A stretch of 14,827 bases of DNA from Planktomarina sp. (lineage in GTDB: Bacteria; Pseudomonadota; Alphaproteobacteria; Rhodobacterales; Rhodobacteraceae): contig JAKMFM010000049.1 in assembly GCA_022425445.1 (NCBI GenBank), forward strand, positions 1 through 14,827, written 5' to 3'. The notes beneath the pieces were generated by a model. That model was not told the origin of the DNA. It saw only the letters and a list, made by a program, of their open reading frames with translations, and did not search any database. This document shows, in pieces, positions 7,247-14,358 of the stretch. A program made the translations under genes and the position numbers. Numbering within the stretch: position 1 is the stretch's first letter; each line of letters begins with the position of its first letter.

Positions 7247-8318
7247 AAAGTTTGGATCGCACCACCCTGTGGACAGTTGGACGCATCCGATTTGGGTCTT
7301 GTGCCCCTGTTTTGCCTGAGCGGCGCCGAAGCAGATACAGCGTGGCAGCTTTGCTCCAAGCGATAGGGCCTGGTGGAACAAGGGTATTTGAGCAATCAGC
7401 GCAGGTCCAAGCTCGCCAAATTCGACAGCCGGCCCAATAGGTCGCCAGCAGACGCTTGCGATTCACCGTTAATCCCTTTGCTGTGCACAGATGGTGGTAG
7501 CCGTCCATTCCTCCGCTGCGTGCGGCCATCTTGAGATATCGCTTCCAGAGCCATGCCTCGGCCGTGCTGTCTGTAGCGAGGATTTCCGCTTGGGTGTCTA
7601 CAATATGCTTGAAATAACGGGCTCTTTGCGCTGGCCCGTAGCGTTTTGTGGTGGAGCTGGCGGCATCGGTCCCATGATCGCCCTGAAAAATTACCGCGCC
7701 ATGTGACGGCGTGTGGTGGCAGCGCGCGCCGGCACTCAGAAGCTTGAGGCAGAAATCTGTATCCTCATTTGTGCGCAACTCTGTGTTAATGCCGCCAACC
7801 ATCTGAAATAGGGCTTTTGACACCCAAAATCCAACGCCCAATCCCGGTAATTTTGGCTTCAGCGAGGCGGTCTCATGCGGCTGAATATGAAAAGAGGTTC
7901 GGGCCGCTGCGACGCGCTGCATTTCTGCACGATCAGACTGGGGGATGGCCTGATAAAATCCATAGGCGAGAGTTGCAGATTGAAGATGCGCTTCGATATA
8001 TCGGGCGACCGCCCGCCAATATCCGACAGCAATGAGATCATCATCATTCAAAAACAAGAGCCATTGCCCGCGCGCATGGTCTGCACCGATGTTGCGCGCC
8101 GCGCCCGCTCCAAGCCCGCCTTTGGTTTTGACAGATACGGCGCCCAATGTGGCCATCAAGTCACGCGTGGGCTGCTCAAACGCGGGGCCATCGTTGACGA
8201 CAATTACTTCCTAACAGTCGGGCAGGGCATCTTGGACAGATTGCAACGCCTCTGCCAGTAGAGGTTCGCGATTATGGGTCGGTATAATCACCGAGTATTT
8301 TACGCGCGCATTGCCCAT
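7236..8318 (-). pseudogene. Family 2 glycosyltransferase interrupted by one in-frame TAG
   Basis: Reading from ATG at 8318 (MGNARV), the minus strand gives KYSVIIPTHNREPLLAEALQ, the classic GT2 beta-strand 1, then reaches TAG at 8211-8213. In the same frame it continues EVIVVNDGP, exactly the next GT2 element, followed by GLGAGAARNIGADHARGQWL, the DxD-type LNDDD, LPGLGVGFWVSKALF, GGINTELRTNEDTDFCLKL and a C-terminal tail of no known type ending at 7236. There is no frameshift: one amber codon separates the two halves of about 35 and 325 codons. The family normally has no residue boundary here, so a substituted Gln, Trp or Glu codon is the simple explanation. The 3' end overlaps the convergent doeA-like gene by 11 bases. 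The 3' part has an internal ATG at 8159, but a product from there would lack the nucleotide-binding strand. Genuine nonsense mutation, sequencing error and recoding are all possible; the first is the most likely. Confidence 0.75.
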
Positions 8319-8449
8319 CTGTTCATCCCATGGCTCCGCCTGAGATCTTAGCGGTTTGCCGCGATAAGGTGAATTGTTTTCTCCAACGCGCTTAAGCGAA
8401 ATGCCCGCGCGGGCACACGAAAAGCGCTCAGATATCCTGTCCCCGGATG

Positions 8450-10972
8450 TTAATCGCGGTGCCTGAGCTCCGTTGCGGCGGATTTCGACAGCGGGCCGAG
8501 GGCAAAGAGCATGCCTGTGATTAACGTTAGGCCGACACCGCCAAGGATCACCAATGCGGCGTTTCCCCATATGATGTTGAATTGATTTTCAAATACAAAA
8601 TGACTGACCGCCCAGCCGCCCAGAAGCCCTGCACCAAGGGCCACGCCCGCGGCAAGTGCCCCGATCATGGCCGAGCGGAGGGCGAAAGAGGTCAAGATTT
8701 CGCGCTGTGTGGCCCCGAGTGTCTTCAAAATCGCGCTTTCATATGCGCGCTGGGCCGTGCCGGCCGCGGCGGCCCCGATCAGGATCAAAAATCCGGTGAT
8801 GAGCGTGGCAAGTGCGCCGATCGAAGCGGCGGAGGCGATGGATGACACCACCCCTGTGACCAAAGCTGCGGCTTCTCGAATTTGAATGCCTGTGACATTG
8901 GGGAAGGCTTGGTTCAATTCATCCAATATTGGAATTTCAGCGGAGGCTTCGGCATAGACAGTCGCGATATGAGAATGTGGCGCGCTTTTCAAGGCCGTCT
9001 CATTCAACAAGATCACAAATCCCATGCCTGCAGTGGAAAAATCGACCTCGCGGAGGCTTGTGATCGTAGCGGTGATATCGCGGCCCAGGACGTTGAGCGT
9101 CAATTGATCTCCGATGCCAATGCCAATCTCTTCGGCCTCTTCGGCGGCAAAGCTGATTTGGGGCGACCCGCTGTAACCGGCACCCCACCATTGCCCAGCC
9201 GTAATCTTGGTTTTTTCGGGCAAACCATCTGCGTAGCTGATCCCGCGGTCCCCCCGCAGCACCCAATGATCGCCGCCAATTTCTGCGGCAGGCTGGTCGT
9301 TAATTTTTGTGACGAGACCGCGCAGCATGGGGGCTGTTTCAACGTTCCGCACCGCTGGATTTTTCGCCAGGCGCTGGTTGAATTCCGGCAGCTGGGTGGA
9401 TTGAATGTCGAGGAAAAAGAAGCTTGGAGCTTTGTCGGGTAAAGATTGCGTGATGGAGCGCCTGAGGTTGCCGTCAATTTGGCCAACCGCAGCTAGAACC
9501 GTGAGTCCAAGACCGATTCCCATGACCACTGATCCCGTCCGCTCTGAGCCGCTGGCCAGGGCGCTGAATGCAGCGCGCAGTGGCAATCGGCGCTGAAAAG
9601 CGGAGCCGCGCATGATGCGTCTGAGGGCGAATTGAAATGCGCCAGAGATCAAAGCCAAGATAAGCAGTGACAAGGCTATGCCGCCCAAGAGCCAGAACGT
9701 TATGGACCACGAACCGGAAAATTGGACTGCGCCAAAGAGCGCTGCGGCCAATAATGCACCTTGTACAATGAGATAGCGCCGCGCGGGCCACTGTGCAGGC
9801 GCGCCGCCGCGGAAGAGATTGGCTGGGCGGATATGTTCGGTCTGGGCCAAGGGCCAAATGGAGAAGATCGCCGCCGCCAAACAGCCGTAGATCGCGGCTT
9901 CGATAAGAGCTGACGGATAAATGGATATGAGCGCCACCTCTGCGAGACTGCTTGGCAAAAATGGCCGGGCGGCAAAGGGCGCGAGGGCGCCAAGCAACAG
10001 GCCAAGCATGACTGAAACGCCAGTATAGACGGCGATTTGCATCGTGTAGATCCAGAAAATTTGACCTGGTGTGGCGCCAAGCGTCTTGAGCACGGCGATG
10101 TGTCCAGTTTTCTTGGCAACAAAGGCCCGCACAGCCGCGCTCACCCCGATACCTCCCACAACCAGGCCCGAAAGGCCGATCAGGATCAAAAAGCGGCTCA
10201 GGCGTTCGATGACCCGATCGGCGCCGGGAGAGGCTTTGCGAGCATCTTTCCATTTGGCGCCTGTCCCGGGCCAATCCCTGTCAAACCTTTGTTGGGCCTG
10301 ACCTAACTCACTGCCATCCTCAAAAAGCAGCCGGTATTTACTGGAAAAGAGCGTGCCCGCGGCCATCAGCCCTGAGCCTTCTAGGTCTTTGGTCAAGACA
10401 AGGCTGCGCGGTCCCAACGCGAAATTTCCAAAATTGTCAGGCTCTTTGAGGAGGGTCGCCATGACGACAAAATTCTTTTGCCCAAACTGCACCTGATCAC
10501 CCAAGTTGATCTTGAGACGCCGCAGGAGCGCGGGGGCGAGTATTGCTCCCGGCAGGCCGTCCTGGCCGGCAAAGGCCTCCGGTAAACTGAGATCGTCCGA
10601 CAAGGTGACGGCTCCGACCAAAGGATAGGCCGAGTCTACGGCTTTGATCTGTGTGAGGAGGCGTTTGTTCGTGGCTGGGGCAACGGCCATGGAGCGAAAA
10701 TCAATGATCTGTGACTGCGCAAGGCTTTGATCTGTCACCCAGGCCACCTCCTGCGCATTGGCCTGGCGGTAGGTGAGCTCAATTTCGGCGTCGCCTCCAA
10801 GAAACACCCTTCCATTGCTGTTCAGTCCAGCGTCAATTGCTCCGCGCAACGAGCCAATGGCCGAGATGGAGGCTATGCCAAAGATTAAGCAAAGCATGAG
10901 AATGCGAAAGCCGTACAGGCGCTCGCGCCAGGCGGCGGTCAATTCACGCTGGGCAATTTTGAGCGCAATCAT
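8450..10972 (-). CDS. ybbP: YbbP-like FtsX-family ABC transporter permease
   Basis: An 840-residue inner-membrane protein with the layout of YbbP-type permeases: an N-terminal helix (RILMLCLIFGIASISAIGSL, about 24-43), a periplasmic MacB-like domain, a cluster of helices starting near LILIGLSGLVVGGIGVSAAV and including GHIAVLKTLGATPGQIFWIY, further helices, a second periplasmic domain, and a C-terminal FtsX block with YESAILKTLGATQREILTSF and three last helices. The two ...LKTLGAT... loops are the FtsX coupling elements that dock on the ATPase. The start codon overlaps the stop of the upstream ATPase gene as ATGA (10969-10972), so translation is coupled. Such ABC systems do not usually import solutes and are thought to act in envelope or lipid processes; the exact role is unknown. 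Length and architecture are complete. Confidence 0.88.
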   Translation of the reverse strand: MIALKIAQRELTAAWRERLYGFRILMLCLIFGIASISAIGSLRGAIDAGLNSNGRVFLGGDAEIELTYRQANAQEVAWVTDQSLAQSQIIDFRSMAVAPATNKRLLTQIKAVDSAYPLVGAVTLSDDLSLPEAFAGQDGLPGAILAPALLRRLKINLGDQVQFGQKNFVVMATLLKEPDNFGNFALGPRSLVLTKDLEGSGLMAAGTLFSSKYRLLFEDGSELGQAQQRFDRDWPGTGAKWKDARKASPGADRVIERLSRFLILIGLSGLVVGGIGVSAAVRAFVAKKTGHIAVLKTLGATPGQIFWIYTMQIAVYTGVSVMLGLLLGALAPFAARPFLPSSLAEVALISIYPSALIEAAIYGCLAAAIFSIWPLAQTEHIRPANLFRGGAPAQWPARRYLIVQGALLAAALFGAVQFSGSWSITFWLLGGIALSLLILALISGAFQFALRRIMRGSAFQRRLPLRAAFSALASGSERTGSVVMGIGLGLTVLAAVGQIDGNLRRSITQSLPDKAPSFFFLDIQSTQLPEFNQRLAKNPAVRNVETAPMLRGLVTKINDQPAAEIGGDHWVLRGDRGISYADGLPEKTKITAGQWWGAGYSGSPQISFAAEEAEEIGIGIGDQLTLNVLGRDITATITSLREVDFSTAGMGFVILLNETALKSAPHSHIATVYAEASAEIPILDELNQAFPNVTGIQIREAAALVTGVVSSIASAASIGALATLITGFLILIGAAAAGTAQRAYESAILKTLGATQREILTSFALRSAMIGALAAGVALGAGLLGGWAVSHFVFENQFNIIWGNAALVILGGVGLTLITGMLFALGPLSKSAATELRHRD

Positions 10973-11667
10973 GCGCCAGTGCTTTCACAGATTTTACCAT
11001 CGTGCAGATCAATGATCCGATCACAGCGCTGTGCCAATTGGATATCATGGGTGACGAGGATCAAAGTTGTCTCGGCCTGTGCACGGGTGAGGGTGAATAG
11101 GCTATCAACGATGCTGGCGCCATTGGCAGCGTCCAGATTGCCCGTGGGTTCATCGGCAAAAACAAGTTTAGGATTGGGTGCCAAGGCGCGTGCCAGCGCC
11201 ACGCGCTGCTGCTCGCCGCCGGACATTTGTTTCGGGAAATGGTCACAGCGGTGGGCTAATCCCAGCGCGCTCAGTTTGTCTCGCGCGCGGTCGAAAGGAT
11301 CGGGTTGCCCCGCCAATTCAAGCGCTGTTGCGACGTTTTGCAGGGCCGTCATCGAGGGAATAAGGTGGAATGATTGGAACACCACGCCGACCCGCCCGCG
11401 GCGAAACTGCGCCAGCTCAGCCTCCGACATGGAACTGATGTCCTCTTGCAGAACGGTCACACGGCCGCTTGTGGCCTGCTCAAGCCCAGCCATGACCATC
11501 AGCAGGCTGGATTTGCCGGATCCGGATGGGCCGACCAAGGCGCAGCTGCTCCCTTGAGTAATTTGCAAGTCAATACTATGTAGAATATCTACTGGACCAG
11601 CGTTGCCTTCAAGCGAGAGATGAACCTGCTGAAGGTCGATCGCGAATTTATTGTCCAAGGGAGCCAT
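10969..11667 (-). CDS. ybbA: YbbA/LolD-like ABC transporter ATP-binding protein
   Basis: 232-residue ATPase with a complete motif set: Walker A GPSGSGKSS (46-54), Q-loop GVVFQSFHLIPS, signature QMSGGEQQRVALARALAPNP, Walker B LVFADEPTGNLDA, and H-loop VTHDIQ. The ADEPTGNLD wording is typical of the MacB/LolD/FtsE class that pairs with FtsX-like permeases, and the permease gene follows with a 4-base overlap. The start at 11667 leaves only 3 bases before the divergent esterase start at 11671. AGG directly abuts this ATG and GAGGAAG lies 13 bases upstream, so its own ribosome site is poor. The tesA-ybbA-ybbP order is widely conserved in Proteobacteria, which supports the assignment. Confidence 0.9.
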   Translation of the reverse strand: MAPLDNKFAIDLQQVHLSLEGNAGPVDILHSIDLQITQGSSCALVGPSGSGKSSLLMVMAGLEQATSGRVTVLQEDISSMSEAELAQFRRGRVGVVFQSFHLIPSMTALQNVATALELAGQPDPFDRARDKLSALGLAHRCDHFPKQMSGGEQQRVALARALAPNPKLVFADEPTGNLDAANGASIVDSLFTLTRAQAETTLILVTHDIQLAQRCDRIIDLHDGKICESTGA

Positions 11668-11670
11668 CCT

Positions 11671-12360
11671 ATGATATTTTCTTCCTCTGGATATGGTCTG
11701 ATTTCCCGCTATTGCAACGCCTTGGCGCTAATTCTTTTTTTCACAATGTTTCAGACAGGGGTGCATGCGCAGACCCCGGCCGAAACCTCTGGCAAGACCG
11801 TTGTTGCATTTGGAGACAGCTTAACCCAGGGCTATGGTTTGCCGGCACAGAGTGGCTTTGTTCCACAGTTGGGCGCTTGGTTGGCCGGGCAGGGCGCACA
11901 GGTGCGTATGATCAACGCTGGTGTATCTGGGGACACCACAGCAGGGGGATTGGCTCGGCTGGATTGGACATTGGTCGAGCCGGTGGATCTGGTTATTGTT
12001 AATCTTGGCTCAAATGACATGCTGCGGGGTTTGGATCCGGGGTTGGCGCATGACAATTTGGAACAAATATTGGAGCGGCTGAAAGCTCGGCGCATCACAA
12101 CGCTTTTGGTTGGGCATGTGGGGCCACTGAATTATGGCGCAGAATATAAGAAGCTGTATGACAGCGCGTTTCAAGAGCTGGCCGCGCGCTATGATGTCGA
12201 ATTCTACCCCTTTTACTTCGAAACGCTGATGGCGTCTGACGGGGTGACGCCAGATTTGCAAAATTATTTCCAAGCCGACGGATTGCATCCAAATGCAGGC
12301 GGTGTCGCGGCTGTGGTGGCGGATATGGGCCCCTATGTTCTTCGGGCGCTAAACCGGTAG
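11671..12360 (+). CDS. tesA: Secreted SGNH/GDSL esterase, TesA-like (arylesterase, lysophospholipase L1)
   Basis: 229 residues. An N-terminal signal peptide has a hydrophobic core at about 17-27 (ALALILFFTMF) and a likely cleavage after GVHA (residue 33), placing the enzyme in the periplasm. SGNH blocks follow: FGDSL with nucleophile Ser50, NAGVSGDTT with oxyanion Gly84, LGSND with Asn115, and DGLHP with Asp203 and His206 completing the triad. These enzymes hydrolyse thioesters, short esters or lysophospholipids. The start at 11671 is set by AAGGGAG at 11657-11663, spaced 7 bases; that site lies within the first codons of the divergent ATPase gene. The gene is divergent from the ybbA-ybbP pair, an arrangement found in many Proteobacteria, suggesting a shared control region squeezed into coding sequence. 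Confidence 0.92.
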   Translation: MIFSSSGYGLISRYCNALALILFFTMFQTGVHAQTPAETSGKTVVAFGDSLTQGYGLPAQSGFVPQLGAWLAGQGAQVRMINAGVSGDTTAGGLARLDWTLVEPVDLVIVNLGSNDMLRGLDPGLAHDNLEQILERLKARRITTLLVGHVGPLNYGAEYKKLYDSAFQELAARYDVEFYPFYFETLMASDGVTPDLQNYFQADGLHPNAGGVAAVVADMGPYVLRALNR

Positions 12361-12397
12361 CCGGGGGACAGTCTATATGTTGGTGTTGGCTTACAAA

Positions 12398-12532
12398 TGT
12401 CTTGGCCCCCTAAAACTGTGCCACTATTTGTTGTGCAACGGAGACACGCGTATGGCACGGAGTCGGTACTGGGATGAGGAGGCGCTGAAGATATTTTGTG
12501 AGATTCATGTTCATTTGAATGATGGGTTGGAT
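12398..12532 (+). mobile_element. Possible remnant of an IS3-type insertion sequence (left end and OrfA N-terminus)
   Basis: Downstream of tesA there is a short ORF starting at ATG 12452 with GGAG 8 bases upstream (12440-12443). Its first 27 codons (MARSRYWDEEALKIF followed by CEIHVHLNDGLD) look like the start of an IS3-family OrfA helix-turn-helix protein, then the resemblance ends and the frame continues as unrelated sequence to 12643. The sequence TGTCTTGGCCCCC at 12398-12410 starts with TG and is C-rich, as many IS3 terminal repeats are. No right end or OrfB is present. If real, it is a deletion-truncated IS adjoining the truncated frcA. Recognition rests on general resemblance and could be wrong. 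Confidence 0.3.
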
Positions 12533-12582
12533 CTATTTCGCCACGGGCCGCGATACGGACATAGGGTAGGATATCGTCGTGA

Positions 12583-12999
12583 GTATGGAACAAGCGCATG
12601 CAAGAGTTTGCGCGCGATAAGTTGTCGGAGGTTGGGCTCATGACCATTCAGAACATCAATCAGGCGGTGGAAACGCTCCCTGGTGGGCAACGCGTGGGGG
12701 TCGCAGTGGCGCGGGCTGCGACTTTTGGCTCAAAAGTGATCATTCTCGATGAACCGACAGCGGCATTGGGTGTTAAGGAATCCCGCCGGGTGTTGGAACT
12801 CATTTTAGATGTGCGGTCACGCGGCATCCCGATTATTTTAATCAGTCACAACATGCCCCATGTCTTTGAGGTGGCCGATCGCATTCATGTGCATCTTTTG
12901 GGTAAGCGCCTGTGCGTGATCGATCCCCGCGACTATACAATGTCCGATGCGGTGGCCTTTATGACCGGTGCCAATGAAGCGCCTGAGCAGGCGGCATGA
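12583..12999 (+). pseudogene. frcA: frcA remnant: C-terminal half of a sugar (fructose-type) ABC transporter ATPase
   Basis: The frame is open from just after a TGA at 12580-12582. FrcA-like sequence is clear from MQEFARDKLSEVGLMTIQN onward: ETLPGGQRVGVAVARA (signature region), VIILDEPTAALGVKESRRVL (Walker B), IILISHNMPHVFEVADRIH (H-loop) and YTMSDAVAFMTGA at the end. The first ~115-120 residues of a ~260-residue protein are gone, including Walker A and the Q-loop, so ATP cannot be bound normally. The signature reads LPGGQ rather than LSGGQ, replacing a Ser that contacts ATP, which fits relaxed selection. No frcB (binding protein) or frcC (permease) lies upstream; the preceding 220 bp to tesA hold a possible IS remnant and otherwise nothing I recognise. 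It overlaps the start of frcK by ATGA (12996-12999), preserving the original operon join. Confidence 0.8.
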
Positions 13000-13610
13000 G
13001 CGCGCAGATTTCAGCCCTGCTAGAGCAGATACTGCAAAGCCCCAGGCGCCAAGCGCGGCGGGTGGTCGCCATTTCCGGGCCTCCGGCCAGCGGGAAGTCC
13101 ACGCTTGCGGCCGGGGTGGTTGCGGCCTTACGGGGCGCTGGCGTTCACAGTCAGCTGGTGCCCATGGATGGGTTTCATTTGGACAACCGTATTTTGAGCG
13201 ATCGCGGGATCTTAGATCGTAAGGGCAGCCCGCCGAGTTTTGATGCCATTGGACTTCTTCGGTTGGTGCAAGTGCTCGGCGCATCGCACGAACTGTATTA
13301 TCCGATTTTTGACCGGGACCGTGATCTCTCTGTTGCGGGCGCGGGGCATATTGCTCCTGAATGTGATACAATCGTCATTGAAGGCAATTACCTATTGATG
13401 GGCGCGCCGATCTGGCGCGATATGGCTAGGTATTGGGATCTGTCCATCCATCTGAGCTGCGATGAAGCTGAGCTTGAGGCGCGGTTGATCCAGCGTTGGG
13501 TGGATCATGGGTTGGCGCCCGAGGATGCGCGCATCCGTACGCACAGCAATGACCTTCCCAACGCCCGGCTGGTTGAGCAGATGGCGCTGCGCGCTGATGT
13601 GGTGCTGTGA
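12996..13610 (+). CDS. frcK: FrcK-like kinase (uridine kinase-type P-loop protein of the fructose ABC operon)
   Basis: 204 residues with an intact P-loop GPPASGKST (28-36), a substrate-side motif VPMDGFHLDN (55-64), YPIFDRDRDL and the Walker-B-like strand IVIEGNYLL, then a C-terminal lid with RWVDHGL and THSNDLPNARLVEQ. This matches the kinase encoded with frcBCA sugar transport genes in rhizobia and Rhodobacterales, distantly related to uridine and pantothenate kinases; its proposed role is phosphorylating the sugar or acting in regulation of the fructose system, without firm biochemical proof that I can cite. The start codon overlaps the frcA stop (ATGA), so the gene was the last of an operon. 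Its original promoter and partner genes are gone here, so it is an orphan whose expression would depend on read-through from tesA or a new promoter. The reading frame itself is undamaged. Confidence 0.78.
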   Translation: MSAQISALLEQILQSPRRQARRVVAISGPPASGKSTLAAGVVAALRGAGVHSQLVPMDGFHLDNRILSDRGILDRKGSPPSFDAIGLLRLVQVLGASHELYYPIFDRDRDLSVAGAGHIAPECDTIVIEGNYLLMGAPIWRDMARYWDLSIHLSCDEAELEARLIQRWVDHGLAPEDARIRTHSNDLPNARLVEQMALRADVVL

Positions 13611-13612
13611 GA

Positions 13613-13633
13613 GACCGCAGGCGCATGGCGGTC
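13613..13633 (+). terminator. Weak hairpin after frcK
   Basis: GACCGC at 13613-13618 pairs perfectly with GCGGTC at 13628-13633 around a 9-base loop, directly after the frcK stop codon. There is no T-run after it, so it is at best a stabilising or factor-dependent structure, not a convincing intrinsic terminator. Confidence 0.25.
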
Positions 13634-13687
13634 ACACAGGATCCATTAAAGACGAATGGGAAGTTGTCGCCTTGCGCCTGCTACCTG

Positions 13688-13716
13688 TTGACAGCAAAAG
13701 CGACTCTGCATATACG
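13688..13716 (+). promoter_or_regulatory. Sigma70-type promoter for the str operon (rpsL-rpsG...)
   Basis: TTGACA at 13688-13693 (6/6) and TATACG at 13711-13716 (4/6) are separated by exactly 17 bases. This is the best promoter match noticed in the window and sits in the 364-bp gene-free gap between frcK and rpsL, where the strongly expressed ribosomal operon needs one. Transcription would begin near 13723, giving an untranslated leader of about 250 bases. Confidence 0.6.
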
Positions 13717-13922
13717 CCCCACATCTGCCGTGGGGGATACCTCATTGCGCGACATCAAAATTTGAAGTGGTCAAGAACAGCTCGCTGTTCCTCTGGAACC
13801 CCCGCCGCCCCCTCCGACTACGGGAAGGGATGCGGTTTTGGTTGTGCTTTGGCGAAAAATTACCGCGATCAGACGCGGAAACCGGCGATGGGTAACTGAC
13901 CTGGCGCTTAAACATTGGAACC

Positions 13923-13944
13923 GGTGGGGACTATTCCCATCACC
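13923..13944 (+). promoter_or_regulatory. Hairpin in the rpsL leader
   Basis: GGTGGGGA at 13923-13930 can pair with TCCCATCACC at 13935-13944 (a two-base bulge) over a 4-base loop, followed by the T-rich TTATTTGT at 13945-13952 and ending about 20 bases before the rpsL Shine-Dalgarno. It could be an attenuator or an RNA structure affecting rpsL translation. The rest of the gap (13634-13922) apart from the promoter shows no gene or repeat that I can recognise. Confidence 0.35.
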
Positions 13945-13974
13945 TTATTTGTCTAGACGGGAAGAGAACCGCCA

Positions 13975-14346
13975 ATGCCAACGATCCAACAGCTGATCCG
14001 GAAACCCCGGCAGCCTAAAGTAAAACGCAGCAAGTCCATGCACTTGCAAGAAAGTCAACAAAAACGCGGTGTTTGCACACGCGTTTACACAACCACGCCC
14101 AAGAAACCGAACTCGGCGATGCGGAAAGTTGCAAAAGTCCGTCTGACGAATGGTTTTGAGGTGATCAGCTACATCCCAGGCGAAAGCCACAACCTGCAGG
14201 AACACTCTGTTGTTTTGATCCGCGGGGGCCGGGTAAAAGATCTTCCAGGTGTGCGTTATCACATCCTGCGCGGTGTTCTGGATACTCAGGGCGTCAAAGA
14301 TCGTAAGCAACGTCGTTCTAAATACGGCGCGAAGCGTCCGAAGTAA
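13975..14346 (+). CDS. rpsL: 30S ribosomal protein S12
   Basis: 123 residues, full length. S12 helps control decoding accuracy at the A site. The sequence shows the basic N-terminus MPTIQQLIRKPRQPK, the loop TTTPKKPNSAMRK that holds the Lys whose change confers streptomycin resistance in other bacteria, and RGGRVKDLPGVRYH, the second decoding-site loop with its conserved KDLPG. Both loops have the wild-type, streptomycin-sensitive form. GGGAAGAG at 13959-13966 precedes the ATG by 8 bases. It is the first gene of the str operon, with rpsG 12 bases downstream. Confidence 0.98.
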   Translation: MPTIQQLIRKPRQPKVKRSKSMHLQESQQKRGVCTRVYTTTPKKPNSAMRKVAKVRLTNGFEVISYIPGESHNLQEHSVVLIRGGRVKDLPGVRYHILRGVLDTQGVKDRKQRRSKYGAKRPK

Positions 14347-14358
14347 GGGAATCAAGAT

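Noticed and set aside
8211..8213. Selenocysteine- or pyrrolysine-type recoding at the amber codon in the GT2 gene
   Set aside because: TAG is not the selenocysteine codon, nothing in the window suggests a pyrrolysine system, and GT2 enzymes do not need such a residue there; a nonsense mutation is simpler.
9474..10274. Alternative minus-strand frame (266 codons) inside the permease gene
   Set aside because: Out-of-frame reading of ybbP; Arg/Pro/Cys-rich and without motifs.
13611..13974. A small protein gene in the frcK-rpsL gap
   Set aside because: The open frame crossing this gap (13507-13899) begins inside frcK out of frame, lacks a ribosome site and has no coherent composition; the gap is better read as promoter and leader.
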